Counted from the stretch's first letter, positions 8,488 through 17,488 are shown. The stretch is 56,306 bases of DNA from Hymenobacter lapidarius (GCF_001816145.1 NZ_MDZB01000101.1:1-56306), one strand, 5' to 3'. Numbers and translations are program-made. The notes: generated from the sequence alone by a model not told the origin.

Positions 8488-9171
8488 ATGGTTATGAAGC
8501 CCGCCCACGCCGACCCGCTTGCCCAACTCACCGAGATTCGCGCCATTATGGAGCGTAGCTCGCGCTTTTTGTCGTTGTCCGGCCTAAGCGGGGTAGGGGC
8601 GGGCGTGGTGGCCCTGGCCGGGGCCGCAGTAGGTCATTTCTATTTGAAAAGCCATTACTCCGACGGCTACCTGCAGCTGATGCAGGGCTCGGCGCGGGAG
8701 CGGCAGGCGGCGCTGCCGTTTCTGCTGCTGCTCACGGCCGTGATGATAGGCGTGGCGCTGCTGGTGGCGTTTTTCTTCACCCAGCGCCGCACCAGGCACG
8801 ACGGGCAGCAGCTGTGGAGCGGTCCGGCGCGGCGGCTGGCGCTGGCGCTGGCCGTGCCACTGGTCACGGGCGGGCTGTTTTGCCTGCGCCTGTTTTTGGG
8901 CGGCGATGCGGCCATGGTGGTGCCCGGCCTGCTGGTGTTCTATGGACTGGCGCTGCTCAACGCCAGCAAATACACGCTGGAGGAAATCCGCTGGCTGGGG
9001 CTGATGCAAATGGGGCTGGGCTTGCTGTGCATGCTGCTGCCGGGTTGGGGCCTGCTGTTTTTCGCGCTGGGTTTCGGCCTGGGCCACATTGGCTACGGCC
9101 TGGTGATGTACAACCGCTACGAGCGGCCGGGCACGGCCGGCGCGGCGCCTAACTCCGCAGTGGCCCGGTGA
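8488..9171 (+). CDS. Multi-pass membrane protein cotranscribed with a winged-helix regulator
   Basis: 227 residues from ATG 8488 (MVMKPAHADPL); ATG 8494 is an alternative. After a soluble start (LAQLTEIRAIMERSSRFL) come about six hydrophobic helices, including FLLLLTAVMIGVALLVAFF and GLLCMLLPGWGLLFFALGFG. No known catalytic motif. Its stop overlaps the GTG start of the regulator (GTGA), so the two are translationally coupled. This pairing with a small wHTH regulator suggests that it is a partner or target of the regulator; the function is not known. Confidence 0.8.
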   Translation: MVMKPAHADPLAQLTEIRAIMERSSRFLSLSGLSGVGAGVVALAGAAVGHFYLKSHYSDGYLQLMQGSARERQAALPFLLLLTAVMIGVALLVAFFFTQRRTRHDGQQLWSGPARRLALALAVPLVTGGLFCLRLFLGGDAAMVVPGLLVFYGLALLNASKYTLEEIRWLGLMQMGLGLLCMLLPGWGLLFFALGFGLGHIGYGLVMYNRYERPGTAGAAPNSAVAR

Positions 9172-9461
9172 AGCACCTCATTCACACCCTCAACAAGGCC
9201 TTCGACCACCGCGTGCGCTTGGGCGTCATGGCCGTGCTGATGGCCAACGACTCGGTGAGCTTCAACGACCTGAAAGAAGTGCTCGACCTCACCGACGGCA
9301 ATCTGGCCAGCCACGTGGCCGCCCTCGAAAAGGCCGAGTACGTGCTGGTGAGCAAGCAATTCATCGGCAAGAAACCGAACACGACCTACTCGGCCACCGA
9401 GGCAGGCAAAACTGCCTTTCAGCAGCATCTGGCCACTTTGGAAAAACTTTTGCGCCCGTAA
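9168..9461 (+). CDS. Small winged-helix transcriptional regulator
   Basis: 97 residues starting at GTG 9168. A compact ArsR/MarR-like winged helix: helix 1 KAFDHRVRLGVMAVLM, DNA-recognition region SFNDLKEVLDLTDGNLASHVAALEKAEYV, wing KQFIGKKPNTTYSATEAG, and a C-terminal dimerisation helix TAFQQHLATLEKLL. This form is common in Bacteroidota next to multi-pass membrane proteins. The two palindromes ACTTTG-N5-CAAAGT, one before its own operon and one before the next gene, are the likely binding sites; this assignment is inference from position. Confidence 0.88.
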   Translation: MKHLIHTLNKAFDHRVRLGVMAVLMANDSVSFNDLKEVLDLTDGNLASHVAALEKAEYVLVSKQFIGKKPNTTYSATEAGKTAFQQHLATLEKLLRP

Positions 9462-9501
9462 AAACCAGGCGACAAATACAGGTATCTTTTTTTTGATTTT
9501 A

Positions 9502-9520
9502 AACTTTGAATTACAAAGTT
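9502..9520 (+). promoter_or_regulatory. Second ACTTTG-N5-CAAAGT operator
   Basis: AACTTTG (9502-9508), spacer AATTA, CAAAGTT (9514-9520): a 19-bp palindrome identical in half-sites and spacing to the one at 8464-8482. The TTTG would again be part of the -7 region (preceded by TA with one extra base). It lies 20 bp before ATG 9541. Confidence 0.6.
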
Positions 9521-9540
9521 CTTTTAAATACAACAAGCTC

Positions 9541-11196
9541 ATGAATGATTACACGCAACCTTCCGCGTCTTGGCCGGCTGGTCCGGTCCCCCGGCCGGTA
9601 TCGCCGGTAGCACGCGCCACTTCGCGCCCCGCCGCCGCGCCGCTTTCCCTGGCCCAAAAGCTGCTCCTGCTGCTGGGTGCGCTGCTCTTCGACTGGCTGT
9701 TCTGCCTGCAGGGCGTGGGGCTGAATGTGTTCGTGTTCACTGTTTTTGTGGTGGCGGCGCAGCTGGTGCTGCTGCCCAAAGTGGCCGCAGTGCGGCGCTC
9801 GGGCTATTTCTGGCTGATGGTGGGCGGCAGCTTGTTGAGCGGCGGCATGATGGCCGTGTACGGCTCGGGCGTGGCGGCGCTGGCGTGCGGGGCCTCGGTG
9901 CTCATGCTGCTGGGCTACGTCAATCAGCCGCACCTGCGACTGGGGCTGTATGCCCTGCTCACGGCCTTGGGCAGCGGGGTGCAGGCGGGGCCGCGGGTGC
10001 TGCTGGGGCTGCGGGCGCCGCGCAATGCCGGGGATGGCGTGCGCCGTGGCTGGTTTTACGGCCGCATGCTGCTGGTGCCGCTGCTGGTGCTGGGGGCCTT
10101 TCACCTGCTGTTTATGGCCGCCAACCCCCGGTACATGGCCTACTTTGGCCGGGTGATGGACGCGCTGGGCGAGTTCCTGCTGTGGCTGCTGCCGGAAATG
10201 TCGCTGGTGCACGTAGTGTTCCTCACGCTGGGTTTTCTGGTTACGGCGGGGGCAGTGGTGATGGTGCCGGTGTATTTCTACGCCGACCACGAATCACGTT
10301 TCGGGGAGTTTGTCCGGCGGCAGCGCGACCGGGTGGCGTCGTTTACCGTGCGTCGGCCCAATTTCCAGCCCAACGCCCGGCGGGCCCTCGACCTGCGCAA
10401 GGAATGGGTAGCGGCAGTGGCCCTTTTTGCCCTCGTGAATGCCCTGCTGCTGGTCGTGAATGCCATCGACATCAACTGGCTGTGGTTTGGGTTCGTGCCC
10501 AAGCCGGGGTTCGACCTCACCCAGTTTGTGCATGAGGGCACTTACGTCCTCATTTTCAGCATTCTACTGGCCATGGGCATTGTGCTGTGGTTTTTCCGGC
10601 GCAACCTCAACTTCTACGCGCCCGGCCTGCCGTGGCTGCGCTGGGGCGCCACGGTGTGGGTGCTGCAAAACGCGGTGCTGGCCGTGTCGGTGGGGCTGCG
10701 CAATTACTACTACATCCAGCATAGCGGCTTGGCCTACAAGCGTATTGGGGTATGTTTCTTTCTGCTGCTGGTGTTTTTTGGACTGGGCACGGTGCTACTC
10801 AAAATCTGGCAGCGCCGCTCGGCCTACAGCCTTATTCGAATGAATTTCCTGGCGGTGTATGCCGCGCTGCTCCTGCTGGCCGCCGGCAACTGGGAAGTCT
10901 GGATTGCCAGCTATAACCTGCAGGCCCGCTTCCGCAGCATCGACATCGGCTTTCTGCTCGACATGCCCGGCCGCGTACTGCCCACGCTGGTGGCCCGGCG
11001 GGCGCTCATCGACGCGGCCCCCAACCTAACGTCCGAAGGCGAATACGGCGGCACCGAAAGCATCTCGGCGCCCGAAGCCCAGCGCCGGCTCGACGCCGCC
11101 GTGGCCACCTGGCGAAGCCGCTACCAGGCCCACTCCAGCTGGCAGAGCCGCACCTATACCGATTGGCGCACTGCCCAGGCCCTGCGGGCGCAATAG
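9541..11196 (+). CDS. DUF4153/DUF4173-type multi-pass membrane protein
   Basis: 551 residues from ATG 9541 (MNDYTQPSAS). A Pro/Ala-rich cytoplasmic start is followed by about twelve hydrophobic segments. The central region holds hallmarks of the family: WLRWGATVWVLQNAVLA, SVGLRNYYYIQHSGLAYKRIGV and the C-terminal NWEVWIASYNL. The polar tail after residue 480 (TSEGEYGGTESI, WRSRYQAH) is probably soluble. Members are uncharacterised membrane proteins often found beside small winged-helix regulators, as here. Likely controlled by the operator at 9502-9520. Confidence 0.8.
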   Translation: MNDYTQPSASWPAGPVPRPVSPVARATSRPAAAPLSLAQKLLLLLGALLFDWLFCLQGVGLNVFVFTVFVVAAQLVLLPKVAAVRRSGYFWLMVGGSLLSGGMMAVYGSGVAALACGASVLMLLGYVNQPHLRLGLYALLTALGSGVQAGPRVLLGLRAPRNAGDGVRRGWFYGRMLLVPLLVLGAFHLLFMAANPRYMAYFGRVMDALGEFLLWLLPEMSLVHVVFLTLGFLVTAGAVVMVPVYFYADHESRFGEFVRRQRDRVASFTVRRPNFQPNARRALDLRKEWVAAVALFALVNALLLVVNAIDINWLWFGFVPKPGFDLTQFVHEGTYVLIFSILLAMGIVLWFFRRNLNFYAPGLPWLRWGATVWVLQNAVLAVSVGLRNYYYIQHSGLAYKRIGVCFFLLLVFFGLGTVLLKIWQRRSAYSLIRMNFLAVYAALLLLAAGNWEVWIASYNLQARFRSIDIGFLLDMPGRVLPTLVARRALIDAAPNLTSEGEYGGTESISAPEAQRRLDAAVATWRSRYQAHSSWQSRTYTDWRTAQALRAQ

Positions 11197-11235
11197 TGCT
11201 GATTTCTTGCTTCTAAACTCAATTTTCAAACTGCC

Positions 11236-11457
11236 ATGACCGGACTTCCCCAACTTCTGCTCACGTTTCTGGGCCTACTTTTCTGTGCCGGCGACGTGGC
11301 CATCCTCGGCGTGCTGCTCACGTGGCAGGAGCGCGCGCCCTCGCCCGATGCCCGCCGCCACCGGCTGTTGCGCACGGTGCTGCCTCTGGCGGTAGTGCTG
11401 GTGGCGCTGCTGCTGCTGGCGTTTGTGCAAATCATGCTGCTGTGGTCGGAGCAGTAG
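11236..11457 (+). CDS. Small two-helix membrane protein
   Basis: 73 residues from ATG 11236, 39 bp after the DUF4173-type gene and in the same direction, so probably the same transcript. Two hydrophobic helices (LPQLLLTFLGLLFCAG and LPLAVVLVALLLLAFVQIMLL) are joined by a basic/polar loop (ERAPSPDARRHRLLR). No recognised family; could be an accessory subunit of the larger membrane protein. Confidence 0.6.
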   Translation: MTGLPQLLLTFLGLLFCAGDVAILGVLLTWQERAPSPDARRHRLLRTVLPLAVVLVALLLLAFVQIMLLWSEQ

Positions 11458-11499
11458 CTTGTTCGGGTCGATTTCTTTCAGCCATTCAAAAATGAAAGG

Positions 11500-11566
11500 G
11501 TTGTCAGTTGCTTGTCAGCTAAAGGTTTGTGAGCATGCTGACAACTGGCAACGAGTGACTGATAAC
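11500..11566. repeat. Imperfect hairpin of the CAACTGACAA family
   Basis: GTTGTCAGTTGCTTGTCAGC (11500-11519) faces GCTGACAACTGGCAACGAGTGACTGATAAC further right with partial pairing. Shares words with the elements at 215, 15722 and 39735. Confidence 0.45.
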
Positions 11567-11585
11567 TTATTTCAGCAATTAGCTC

Positions 11586-11963
11586 ATGCGTAACGCTTTG
11601 ACGCGCCTGCTGCCGGAGTGGCCGCGGGTGCCGCCGCGGCTGTGGCTCACAGCCGGATTTGGGGCACTGGCCGCGGCAAATCTGGTGCTTCTAGCGGAAA
11701 TATGGCCCAATACCCCGAGTGCGGGGCCCGTCCTCCTACTGGCTACGCTTGGAGCCGTGCTGGCTGGCTGCTGCCAGTTGGTTGTGGTGTTGCAGGCGTG
11801 GTCAACGGGCTATGATGGTCCGGGGTGGGCCCGGCTGTTGTTGCGCATGGCGGTGGTACCCGCAATGGCCGGGTGCGTCATCATTGGCATACTGGGTTTC
11901 GTGTCCGCCCTTGTGCTCATTACCGAAATGCTGGACGTGGGCCTTGCCAACGTGAGGGTGTAG
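11586..11963 (+). CDS. Small hypothetical membrane protein
   Basis: 125 residues from ATG 11586. Three to four hydrophobic segments (LWLTAGFGALAAANLVLLAE, GPVLLLATLGAVLAGCCQLVVVL, MAVVPAMAGCVIIGILGFVSALVLI). No motif or family recognised. It follows the preceding small membrane gene after a repeat element, so cotranscription is uncertain. The following 220 bp up to 12185 hold nothing I can assign. Confidence 0.55.
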   Translation: MRNALTRLLPEWPRVPPRLWLTAGFGALAAANLVLLAEIWPNTPSAGPVLLLATLGAVLAGCCQLVVVLQAWSTGYDGPGWARLLLRMAVVPAMAGCVIIGILGFVSALVLITEMLDVGLANVRV

Positions 11964-12184
11964 TTAGCCACGCCTGAATGCAGCAGATACGCTTTCAACT
12001 AAGTAGGGTTAAAGGAAGCTGATGCCAACGCAAGCCGCTGTAAAACAGTGCGGAGTAATGCATGAAATGTGACGCATCGCAGGTAACAATAAATGCTTAT
12101 TCAGGATTATTGTTTAGCTTGGCGGCCCGTTCTGCCTAGCCTGGTCAAAAAGGGCCTTTGCGGTTAACTTTTTGCCTGCTCGCC

Positions 12185-12715
12185 ATGCCCCGAACCCTGC
12201 TCTTACTGGTCCTCTTCATCGCCCTGGTCGTAGAATTGGCGCTAACGGGAGGGGCCTTTTTCGCGCCGGCTTTCACCCTCACGCAATTTGGGGTGAAGTA
12301 CGGGCCGGAGACGAAGTTCCTCACATACATCGTCGGGTGGCTATTGCTATTTGTGTCGCTGGCGGCCTTGGTGGCTTTTGGGCAGGTATGGCAGCGGCGG
12401 CCCAGTTACGCCACGTGGTGCTACGTGCTGGGCCTATGGTGGATAGGTATTGGCATCGGCATCTACTACACCTTTGGCAAACCCGACAACCTGTTGCTGG
12501 ATTCCGTAAAAGGCCTGCTCATTGTACTGCTGACCTGGTACTGTCAGCGCACCCGTATGATGATACGCGCTACTAGCCACAAAGTAGTATATTGGCGGCT
12601 AATTGGCTCACTCCTAACAGCATCCGCCTTATGCCCACTTCTCACGTGCACCCGCTGCCAGCTGTTCCGAAGCTCTCGCGCCTTGGCCGGGCATTGGCCG
12701 GCGCGCAGGTGCTGA
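12185..12715 (+). CDS. Hypothetical membrane protein with an unusual C-terminal overlap
   Basis: 176 residues from ATG 12185 (MPRTLLLLVLFIALVVE). Four hydrophobic helices fill the first 115 residues and end near LLIVLLTWYCQRT. After that the frame runs on with unstructured, Cys/Arg-rich sequence and overlaps the next gene by 85 nt. In another frame a stop occurs at about 12574. A one-base error near 12545-12570 could therefore have removed the true stop. Function unknown. Confidence 0.5.
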   Translation: MPRTLLLLVLFIALVVELALTGGAFFAPAFTLTQFGVKYGPETKFLTYIVGWLLLFVSLAALVAFGQVWQRRPSYATWCYVLGLWWIGIGIGIYYTFGKPDNLLLDSVKGLLIVLLTWYCQRTRMMIRATSHKVVYWRLIGSLLTASALCPLLTCTRCQLFRSSRALAGHWPARRC

Positions 12716-13089
12716 AGGAGACGCTGAGCATTATATTTCTGGGCCTGCCGCTGGTGAAAGAAGCGCCCCTGGTGCTGCTGTCGGCGCTGCCGGGGGTGGT
12801 GCTCTACCTGCTGCACTGGCATCTGGCCCTGGGCCGGGCCGGGCGGGTATTTGCCACGACCGTGTGGGCGTTTACCCTGCTCGATGAGCTGTGGGGGCTA
12901 CTGTTGTTTCAGGAGCTGGACTCGCCCACGCGCAGCCAGGTACGGTTGCTGCACTGGAGCTATTTCCTGGGCTTGGCTTTTATTCTGCTGGCCCTGGGCG
13001 AGTTGGGGTGGCGCTGGCAGCGCCGCCAGGCCAAGGCCCGGCGCAACGTGCACCACCAGGCCCTGCTGGCCGCCCGGCAGCGCCACTAA
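12631..13089 (+). CDS. Hypothetical membrane protein (4 TM)
   Basis: 152 residues from ATG 12631 (MPTSHVHPLPAVPKL). Helices around LKETLSIIFLGLPLV, LVLLSALPGVVLYLLHW, VFATTVWAFTLLDELWGLLLF and WSYFLGLAFILLALGELGW, then a basic tail WRWQRRQAKARRN. No family recognised. Overlaps the end of the preceding reading frame; the hydrophobic pattern makes this the better-supported frame in the overlap. Confidence 0.6.
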   Translation: MPTSHVHPLPAVPKLSRLGRALAGAQVLKETLSIIFLGLPLVKEAPLVLLSALPGVVLYLLHWHLALGRAGRVFATTVWAFTLLDELWGLLLFQELDSPTRSQVRLLHWSYFLGLAFILLALGELGWRWQRRQAKARRNVHHQALLAARQRH

Positions 13090-13159
13090 AGGATTCCCCG
13101 GGCCCCGGCAATTTTACCAGCGCAGGAAAAACTACTGACCTTGCGGCGCAGGCGGCTGG

Positions 13160-13167
13160 TATATTTG
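13160..13167 (+). promoter_or_regulatory. -7 box (TATATTTG) of the penicillin-binding protein gene
   Basis: Perfect TAnnTTTG with a TTG at 13141-13143 placed 16 bp upstream as a -33 element. Leader to ATG 13232 would be about 57 nt. Confidence 0.6.
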
Positions 13168-13231
13168 CCGTTCCTCGCAGCGGGGCCGTACCCGGTTGGG
13201 TGCCGGTCCTGTCTTCCACCAGTTGCCCCGC

Positions 13232-15628
13232 ATGGCCAACCTCAAACCACCTGCTGCTTCCGCTTCTACCGGCCCAAAATCCACTGCTTCGCGCCGCCGC
13301 TGGCCGTTGCGGGTCACCAGCTGGGCTTGGGTCCTGTTTGGCTTGGTGGTGATTCTGTTCCTGGTGTACCCCGTTTTGGTGAGCACCAACTTCATGTTTC
13401 TCTTTGGCAAATCGCCCAGCCTGGCCGACTTGGAAAACCCCAAAGTGGAGCGCGCCTCCGAGTTGTACACGTCGGATGGCGTGCTGATTGGCAAATACTT
13501 CCGCGAAAACCGCTCGCCGGTGCCGCTGAGTAAAATGTCTCCCTTGCTTATCAAAGCCCTCGTTGCCACGGAAGATGTGCGCTACTACGAGCATTCCGGC
13601 ATCGACCTCACGGCCGTGCTGGGCGGCTTCTATTCTTCTTTGCGGGGTGAGAAGCGCGGGGGCTCCACCATCACCCAGCAGCTGGCTAAAAACCTCTATA
13701 AAATTCGGCGGCAGCAAAGCCGCGGGGCCCTGGGCTACATCCCGGTGGTGAGCACCATTGTGGCCAAAACCAAGGAATGGCTCACGGCCGTGGACCTGGA
13801 GCAGCGCTACACCAAAGAGGAAATTCTGCGGATGTACCTCAACACGGTGGAGTACGGCTCCAGCGCCTTCGGCATTAAAGTAGCCGCCAAAACTTTCTTC
13901 AATACCTCGCCCGACAGCCTCAAGCCCCAAGAGGCCGCCATGCTGGTGGGTGTGCTCAACAACCCCACCGCCTATAACCCGCGCTTCCACCCGGTGGCGG
14001 CCCTGCGGCGCCGCAACGTGGTGCTCGACCGCATGGGCCAGTCTAAGGTATTGCCGGCCGCCGAAATCGCCGCACTTAAGGCCACGCCCATTGTGCTCGA
14101 TTACCACGTGGAAAAGCACATCGACGGGCCCGACACGTACTTCCGCAGCGCCATCAGCCAGTTTGTGGATGCCTGGTGCGACAGTACCGGCCACGACATG
14201 TACCGCGACGGCCTGAAAATATACACCACCATCGACTCCCGCATGCAGGCCCACGCCGAAGAGGCCTTGCACGAGCGCATGAAGGCCCTGCAGCGCCAGT
14301 TCGACACCTTCTGGCGCAACAAGGGCCGGGACCCGTGGGTGAACGACGAAGGCAACGAAATCCCCGACTTCATTGCCACCCAGATGAAGCGCACGCAGAG
14401 CTACAAGACCCTCGCCAACCGCTACAAAAACCAGCCCGCGCGTCTGGATTCGGCCCTGAACGCCAAGCGGCCCATGAAGGTGTTTACCTGGAAAAAAGAC
14501 GACGGCGATACCACCCTGGTCATGTCGCCGCTCGATTCGCTGGCGTACTACAAGCACTTCCTGCGCGCCGGCATGATGACCATGGACCCCTACACGGGGC
14601 ACATCAAAGCCTGGGTGGGCGGCCTCGACTACCGCTTTTTTCAGTACGACCACGTGAAGCAGGGCCGGCGCCAAGCGGGTTCTACGTTCAAGCCCTTCGT
14701 ATACCTCACGGCCCTCGACAACGGCTATTCGCCCTGCGACCGGGTGCGCGACGAGCGGGTGACCATTAACTACGTGGAAAACGGCCAGCCCATGGAGTGG
14801 AAGCCCGACAACGTGACCCGCGAATACACCGGCATCAACATGACGCTGCGCTACGCCATGGCCCGCTCCGTAAACTCCGTAACTGCGCAGCTCACCGAGA
14901 AAGTAGGGTGGGAGAACGTGGCCAAATACGCGCACAAAATGGGCATTACCAGCCCCCTGCTGGCGGTGCCAAGCATCGGCCTGGGTTCGGGCGGCGACGT
15001 GAGCGTGTTTGAAATGGTGAATGCCTACAGCACGTTCATGAACAACGGCTTCCGCAGCGAGCCGCGGCTGGTTACGCGCATTGAAGACCGCAACGGCAAC
15101 GTTATCAAGCAGTTTGACCCGGTGCAAAAACGCGCCATCTCCGCCGAAACGGCTTGGCTGATGACCTACATGCTGCGCGGCGGCATGGAGGAGCCCGGCG
15201 GCACCTCCCAGGCCCTGTGGGACTACGAGCTTTTTCGCAACAACAACCAAATCGGCGGCAAAACCGGCACCACTTCCAACTACTCCGACGGCTGGTACAT
15301 GGGCATGACCAAGGACTTGGTGACCGGCGTGTGGGTGGGCGGCGAAGACCGCAGCACGCACTTCACGGGCTCGCAGCAGGGCGAGGGCGGCCGCACCGCG
15401 CTGCCCATCTTCGGCAAGTTCATGGAGAAAATATACCAGGACAAAGAGCTGGACTACACCCAAGGCCCCTTCCCCAAGCCCTCGGTCAAAATCAGCAAGA
15501 AGTACAATTGCGTATCACCCAGCGAGCCGCGCCGCCGCGCCGAAGCCGTAGATACCATTGCCGCCGACAACCTCCTGGAGCGAATGAACGCCGAAGGAGG
15601 GGTGCCAGACAGCCTGCCGCGCCGCTAG
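13232..15628 (+). CDS. Class A penicillin-binding protein (PBP1a-like transglycosylase/transpeptidase)
   Basis: 798 residues from ATG 13232. A short basic cytoplasmic tail and one TM helix (WAWVLFGLVVILFLVYPVL) precede a GT51 glycosyltransferase domain with VATEDVRYYEHSGID and RGGSTITQQLAKN, then a transpeptidase domain with the SxxK motif GSTFKPF, the SxN motif RSVNSV and the KTG motif GGKTGTTSNYSDGW. It polymerises and cross-links peptidoglycan in the periplasm. Length is typical of the family. The antisense strand also stays open over most of the gene, a GC-rich shadow with no protein-like content. Intact. Confidence 0.96.
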   Translation: MANLKPPAASASTGPKSTASRRRWPLRVTSWAWVLFGLVVILFLVYPVLVSTNFMFLFGKSPSLADLENPKVERASELYTSDGVLIGKYFRENRSPVPLSKMSPLLIKALVATEDVRYYEHSGIDLTAVLGGFYSSLRGEKRGGSTITQQLAKNLYKIRRQQSRGALGYIPVVSTIVAKTKEWLTAVDLEQRYTKEEILRMYLNTVEYGSSAFGIKVAAKTFFNTSPDSLKPQEAAMLVGVLNNPTAYNPRFHPVAALRRRNVVLDRMGQSKVLPAAEIAALKATPIVLDYHVEKHIDGPDTYFRSAISQFVDAWCDSTGHDMYRDGLKIYTTIDSRMQAHAEEALHERMKALQRQFDTFWRNKGRDPWVNDEGNEIPDFIATQMKRTQSYKTLANRYKNQPARLDSALNAKRPMKVFTWKKDDGDTTLVMSPLDSLAYYKHFLRAGMMTMDPYTGHIKAWVGGLDYRFFQYDHVKQGRRQAGSTFKPFVYLTALDNGYSPCDRVRDERVTINYVENGQPMEWKPDNVTREYTGINMTLRYAMARSVNSVTAQLTEKVGWENVAKYAHKMGITSPLLAVPSIGLGSGGDVSVFEMVNAYSTFMNNGFRSEPRLVTRIEDRNGNVIKQFDPVQKRAISAETAWLMTYMLRGGMEEPGGTSQALWDYELFRNNNQIGGKTGTTSNYSDGWYMGMTKDLVTGVWVGGEDRSTHFTGSQQGEGGRTALPIFGKFMEKIYQDKELDYTQGPFPKPSVKISKKYNCVSPSEPRRRAEAVDTIAADNLLERMNAEGGVPDSLPRR

Positions 15629-15721
15629 AATTCGCAGGGAGGCACAAACCAAAGGCTTATTGGGCGCTATGCTGCCACCTGCCCGCCAGTGGCACATCTG
15701 AGCAGTCGTTTCAAAGTAAGT

Positions 15722-15782
15722 AGTCAGCCACTCGTTGCCAACCAGGGCTCGTCAGCAGCCTAACAACTGACAACAAGCAACC
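15722..15782. repeat. Interspersed CAACTGACAA-type element
   Basis: Contains AGTCAGCCACTCGTTGCCAA and, 30 nt on, AACAACTGACAACAAGCAA, which pair imperfectly. Lies between convergent genes and shares its words with elements at 215, 11500 and 39735. Confidence 0.45.
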
Positions 15783-15791
15783 CAAACACCC

Positions 15792-16724
15792 CTACTCGCC
15801 CGCGTACAGCGACTTCAGCGCCCCGCGCAGCTCCGGGTACTCAAACGCGAAGCCGTGGGCCAGCACCTTCTTGGCGCTTACCCGCTGCGAGGCCAGCACG
15901 ATGTCACTCATCTCGCCCAGGGCGAGCTTGAGGCCGAAGGCTGGCACCTTGGGCAACACCAGGCGGCGGTGTAGCACCTGGGCCAGCGTTTCGGTGAATT
16001 GCAGGTTGGTGACCGGCGCCGGCGCCACGGCGTTGTAGGTACCGCGCCAAGTGTCGTCGTCTATCATCGCCATGAACAGGCGGCAGAGGTCGTCGAGGTG
16101 AATCCAGGACATGTACTGCTTGCCACTGCCCAGCGCCGCGCCGGCGCCCAGCTTCATGGGCCGCGCCATCTGGGGCAGGGCGCCGCCTTCAGTGCTCAGC
16201 ACAATACCAATGCGCGGCACCACCGTGCGGATGCCCAGCGCCGCCACGGGCTCGGCGGCGAGCTCCCACTGATGGGCCACATCGGCCAGAAAGTCGTGGG
16301 TGGGCAGGCCGGGGGGCGTTTCTTCAGTGAGCACGGTATCGGCCGTGTCGCCGTACACGCCAATGGCGGAGGCCGAGATAAAGGCTCTCACGTGGTGGTT
16401 GGACTTGGCCAACTCGCGGTGCAACAGGGCCAGGCCGCCGAGGCGGCTGGTCATGATGTCGCGCTTGCGCTCATCGGTCCACTTGCCGTCCGACACGCTG
16501 GCGCCGGCCAGGTTCACGATGTAATCCGCGTACGGCACGGCCGCTTCGTCGATGGTGCCCGCGCGCGGGTCCCAGCGAAAGGTGCGGTAATGGCTGCTTT
16601 TGGCCGGCTCGCGGCTCAGCAGCGCCACTTCGTAGCCGCTGTCAATCAGAATTTCAGACAGGCGGGAGCCGATGAGACCGGTGCCGCCGGTAATGAGGAC
16701 TTTGCGGGGAGAATTTTCGGTCAT
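15792..16724 (-). CDS. TIGR01777-family epimerase (SDR superfamily)
   Basis: 310 residues from ATG 16724 (MTENSPRKVLITGG). An extended short-chain dehydrogenase: NAD(P)-binding GGTGLIGSRL at about residue 13, the ADYIVNLAGASVSDGKWT strand typical of the TIGR01777/SDR39U subfamily, catalytic region SASAIGVYGDT (family variant of the YxxxK site), WIHLDDLCRLF and the C-terminal LVLPKVPAFGLKL domain. The substrate is not known in most bacteria. The open frame extends far upstream, but only the chosen ATG begins with family sequence. Confidence 0.93.
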   Translation of the reverse strand: MTENSPRKVLITGGTGLIGSRLSEILIDSGYEVALLSREPAKSSHYRTFRWDPRAGTIDEAAVPYADYIVNLAGASVSDGKWTDERKRDIMTSRLGGLALLHRELAKSNHHVRAFISASAIGVYGDTADTVLTEETPPGLPTHDFLADVAHQWELAAEPVAALGIRTVVPRIGIVLSTEGGALPQMARPMKLGAGAALGSGKQYMSWIHLDDLCRLFMAMIDDDTWRGTYNAVAPAPVTNLQFTETLAQVLHRRLVLPKVPAFGLKLALGEMSDIVLASQRVSAKKVLAHGFAFEYPELRGALKSLYAGE

Positions 16725-16739
16725 GGCGCTAATAGCAGG

Positions 16740-16747
16740 CAAAGGTA
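16740..16747 (-). promoter_or_regulatory. -7 box (TACCTTTG, minus strand) of the epimerase gene
   Basis: CAAAGGTA on the plus strand; perfect TAnnTTTG when read on the minus strand. Only 15 bp before the start codon, implying a very short leader. Confidence 0.5.
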
Positions 16748-16828
16748 GAACAGGGCGCCGGTGGTTCCGGCACGCGCGTCGAAACTGCCGGGCTGCCGTT
16801 CCGGGGTGTGAACGTACAACGGACCTGC

Positions 16829-17488
16829 TTACTTTCCAATCTGCCGCAGGAATTCCCCGCGCAACGCCTCGTCCTTCGCAAACCGCCCGCTGTATTCGCT
16901 CGTCAGCGTGGAGCTGCTGGTGTCGTTCACGCCACGGCTCATCACGCACAAGTGGTCGGCTTCGATGAGCACGGCCACGTCGTCGGTGCCCAGGCTCTGC
17001 TTCAGCTCTTCGGCAATCTGGCGGGTGAGGCGCTCCTGCACCTGCGGGCGCCGGGCGTAGTACTGCACCACCCGGTTGAGCTTGCTCAGGCCCACCACGT
17101 TGGTACCCGGCAGGTAGGCCACGTGGGCCTTGCCAATGATGGGCACAAAGTGGTGCTCGCAGCACGAAAACAACGTGATATCGCGCTCCACCAGCAGCTG
17201 GTGGTAGTTGTAGCGGTTGTCAAACATGCGCACTTCCGGTCGGTTCTTCGGGTCGAGGCCCTTGAACCACTCCTGCACGTACATCTTGGCCACGCGGCGC
17301 GGCGTACCAGCTAGGCTGTCGTCGGTCAGGTCAAGGCCCAACTCGCGCATGATGGCCTCAAAATGGCCACTGATAGCGGTAATCTTGGCTTCATCAGATT
17401 CCGCGAAAGCGTTGTCGCGGAGGGGGGTGCGCAGTTCGGCGGGGAGGTGCGCATCGGGTGCCGGGGCTGAGCCGGAAGGGTTATCCAT
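16829..17488 (-). CDS. folE: GTP cyclohydrolase I
   Basis: 219 residues. Converts GTP to 7,8-dihydroneopterin triphosphate, first step of folate and pterin synthesis. Family signatures are clear: [14 protein letters not shown], the zinc site [42 protein letters not shown] and the C-terminal [15 protein letters not shown]. Homodecameric enzyme in the cytoplasm. Its first 8 nt overlap the last 8 nt of the PTPS-like gene upstream, so the two are translationally coupled. folB, a later folate enzyme, is 24 kb away in this window. Confidence 0.97.
   Translation of the reverse strand: MDNPSGSAPAPDAHLPAELRTPLRDNAFAESDEAKITAISGHFEAIMRELGLDLTDDSLAGTPRRVAKMYVQEWFKGLDPKNRPEVRMFDNRYNYHQLLVERDITLFSCCEHHFVPIIGKAHVAYLPGTNVVGLSKLNRVVQYYARRPQVQERLTRQIAEELKQSLGTDDVAVLIEADHLCVMSRGVNDTSSSTLTSEYSGRFAKDEALRGEFLRQIGK

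Noticed and set aside
12980..15463. 827-codon open frame antisense to the penicillin-binding protein gene
   Set aside because: Its content (His/Val/Gly-rich, no domain) is the GC-rich mirror of a well-conserved gene; no promoter or family similarity.
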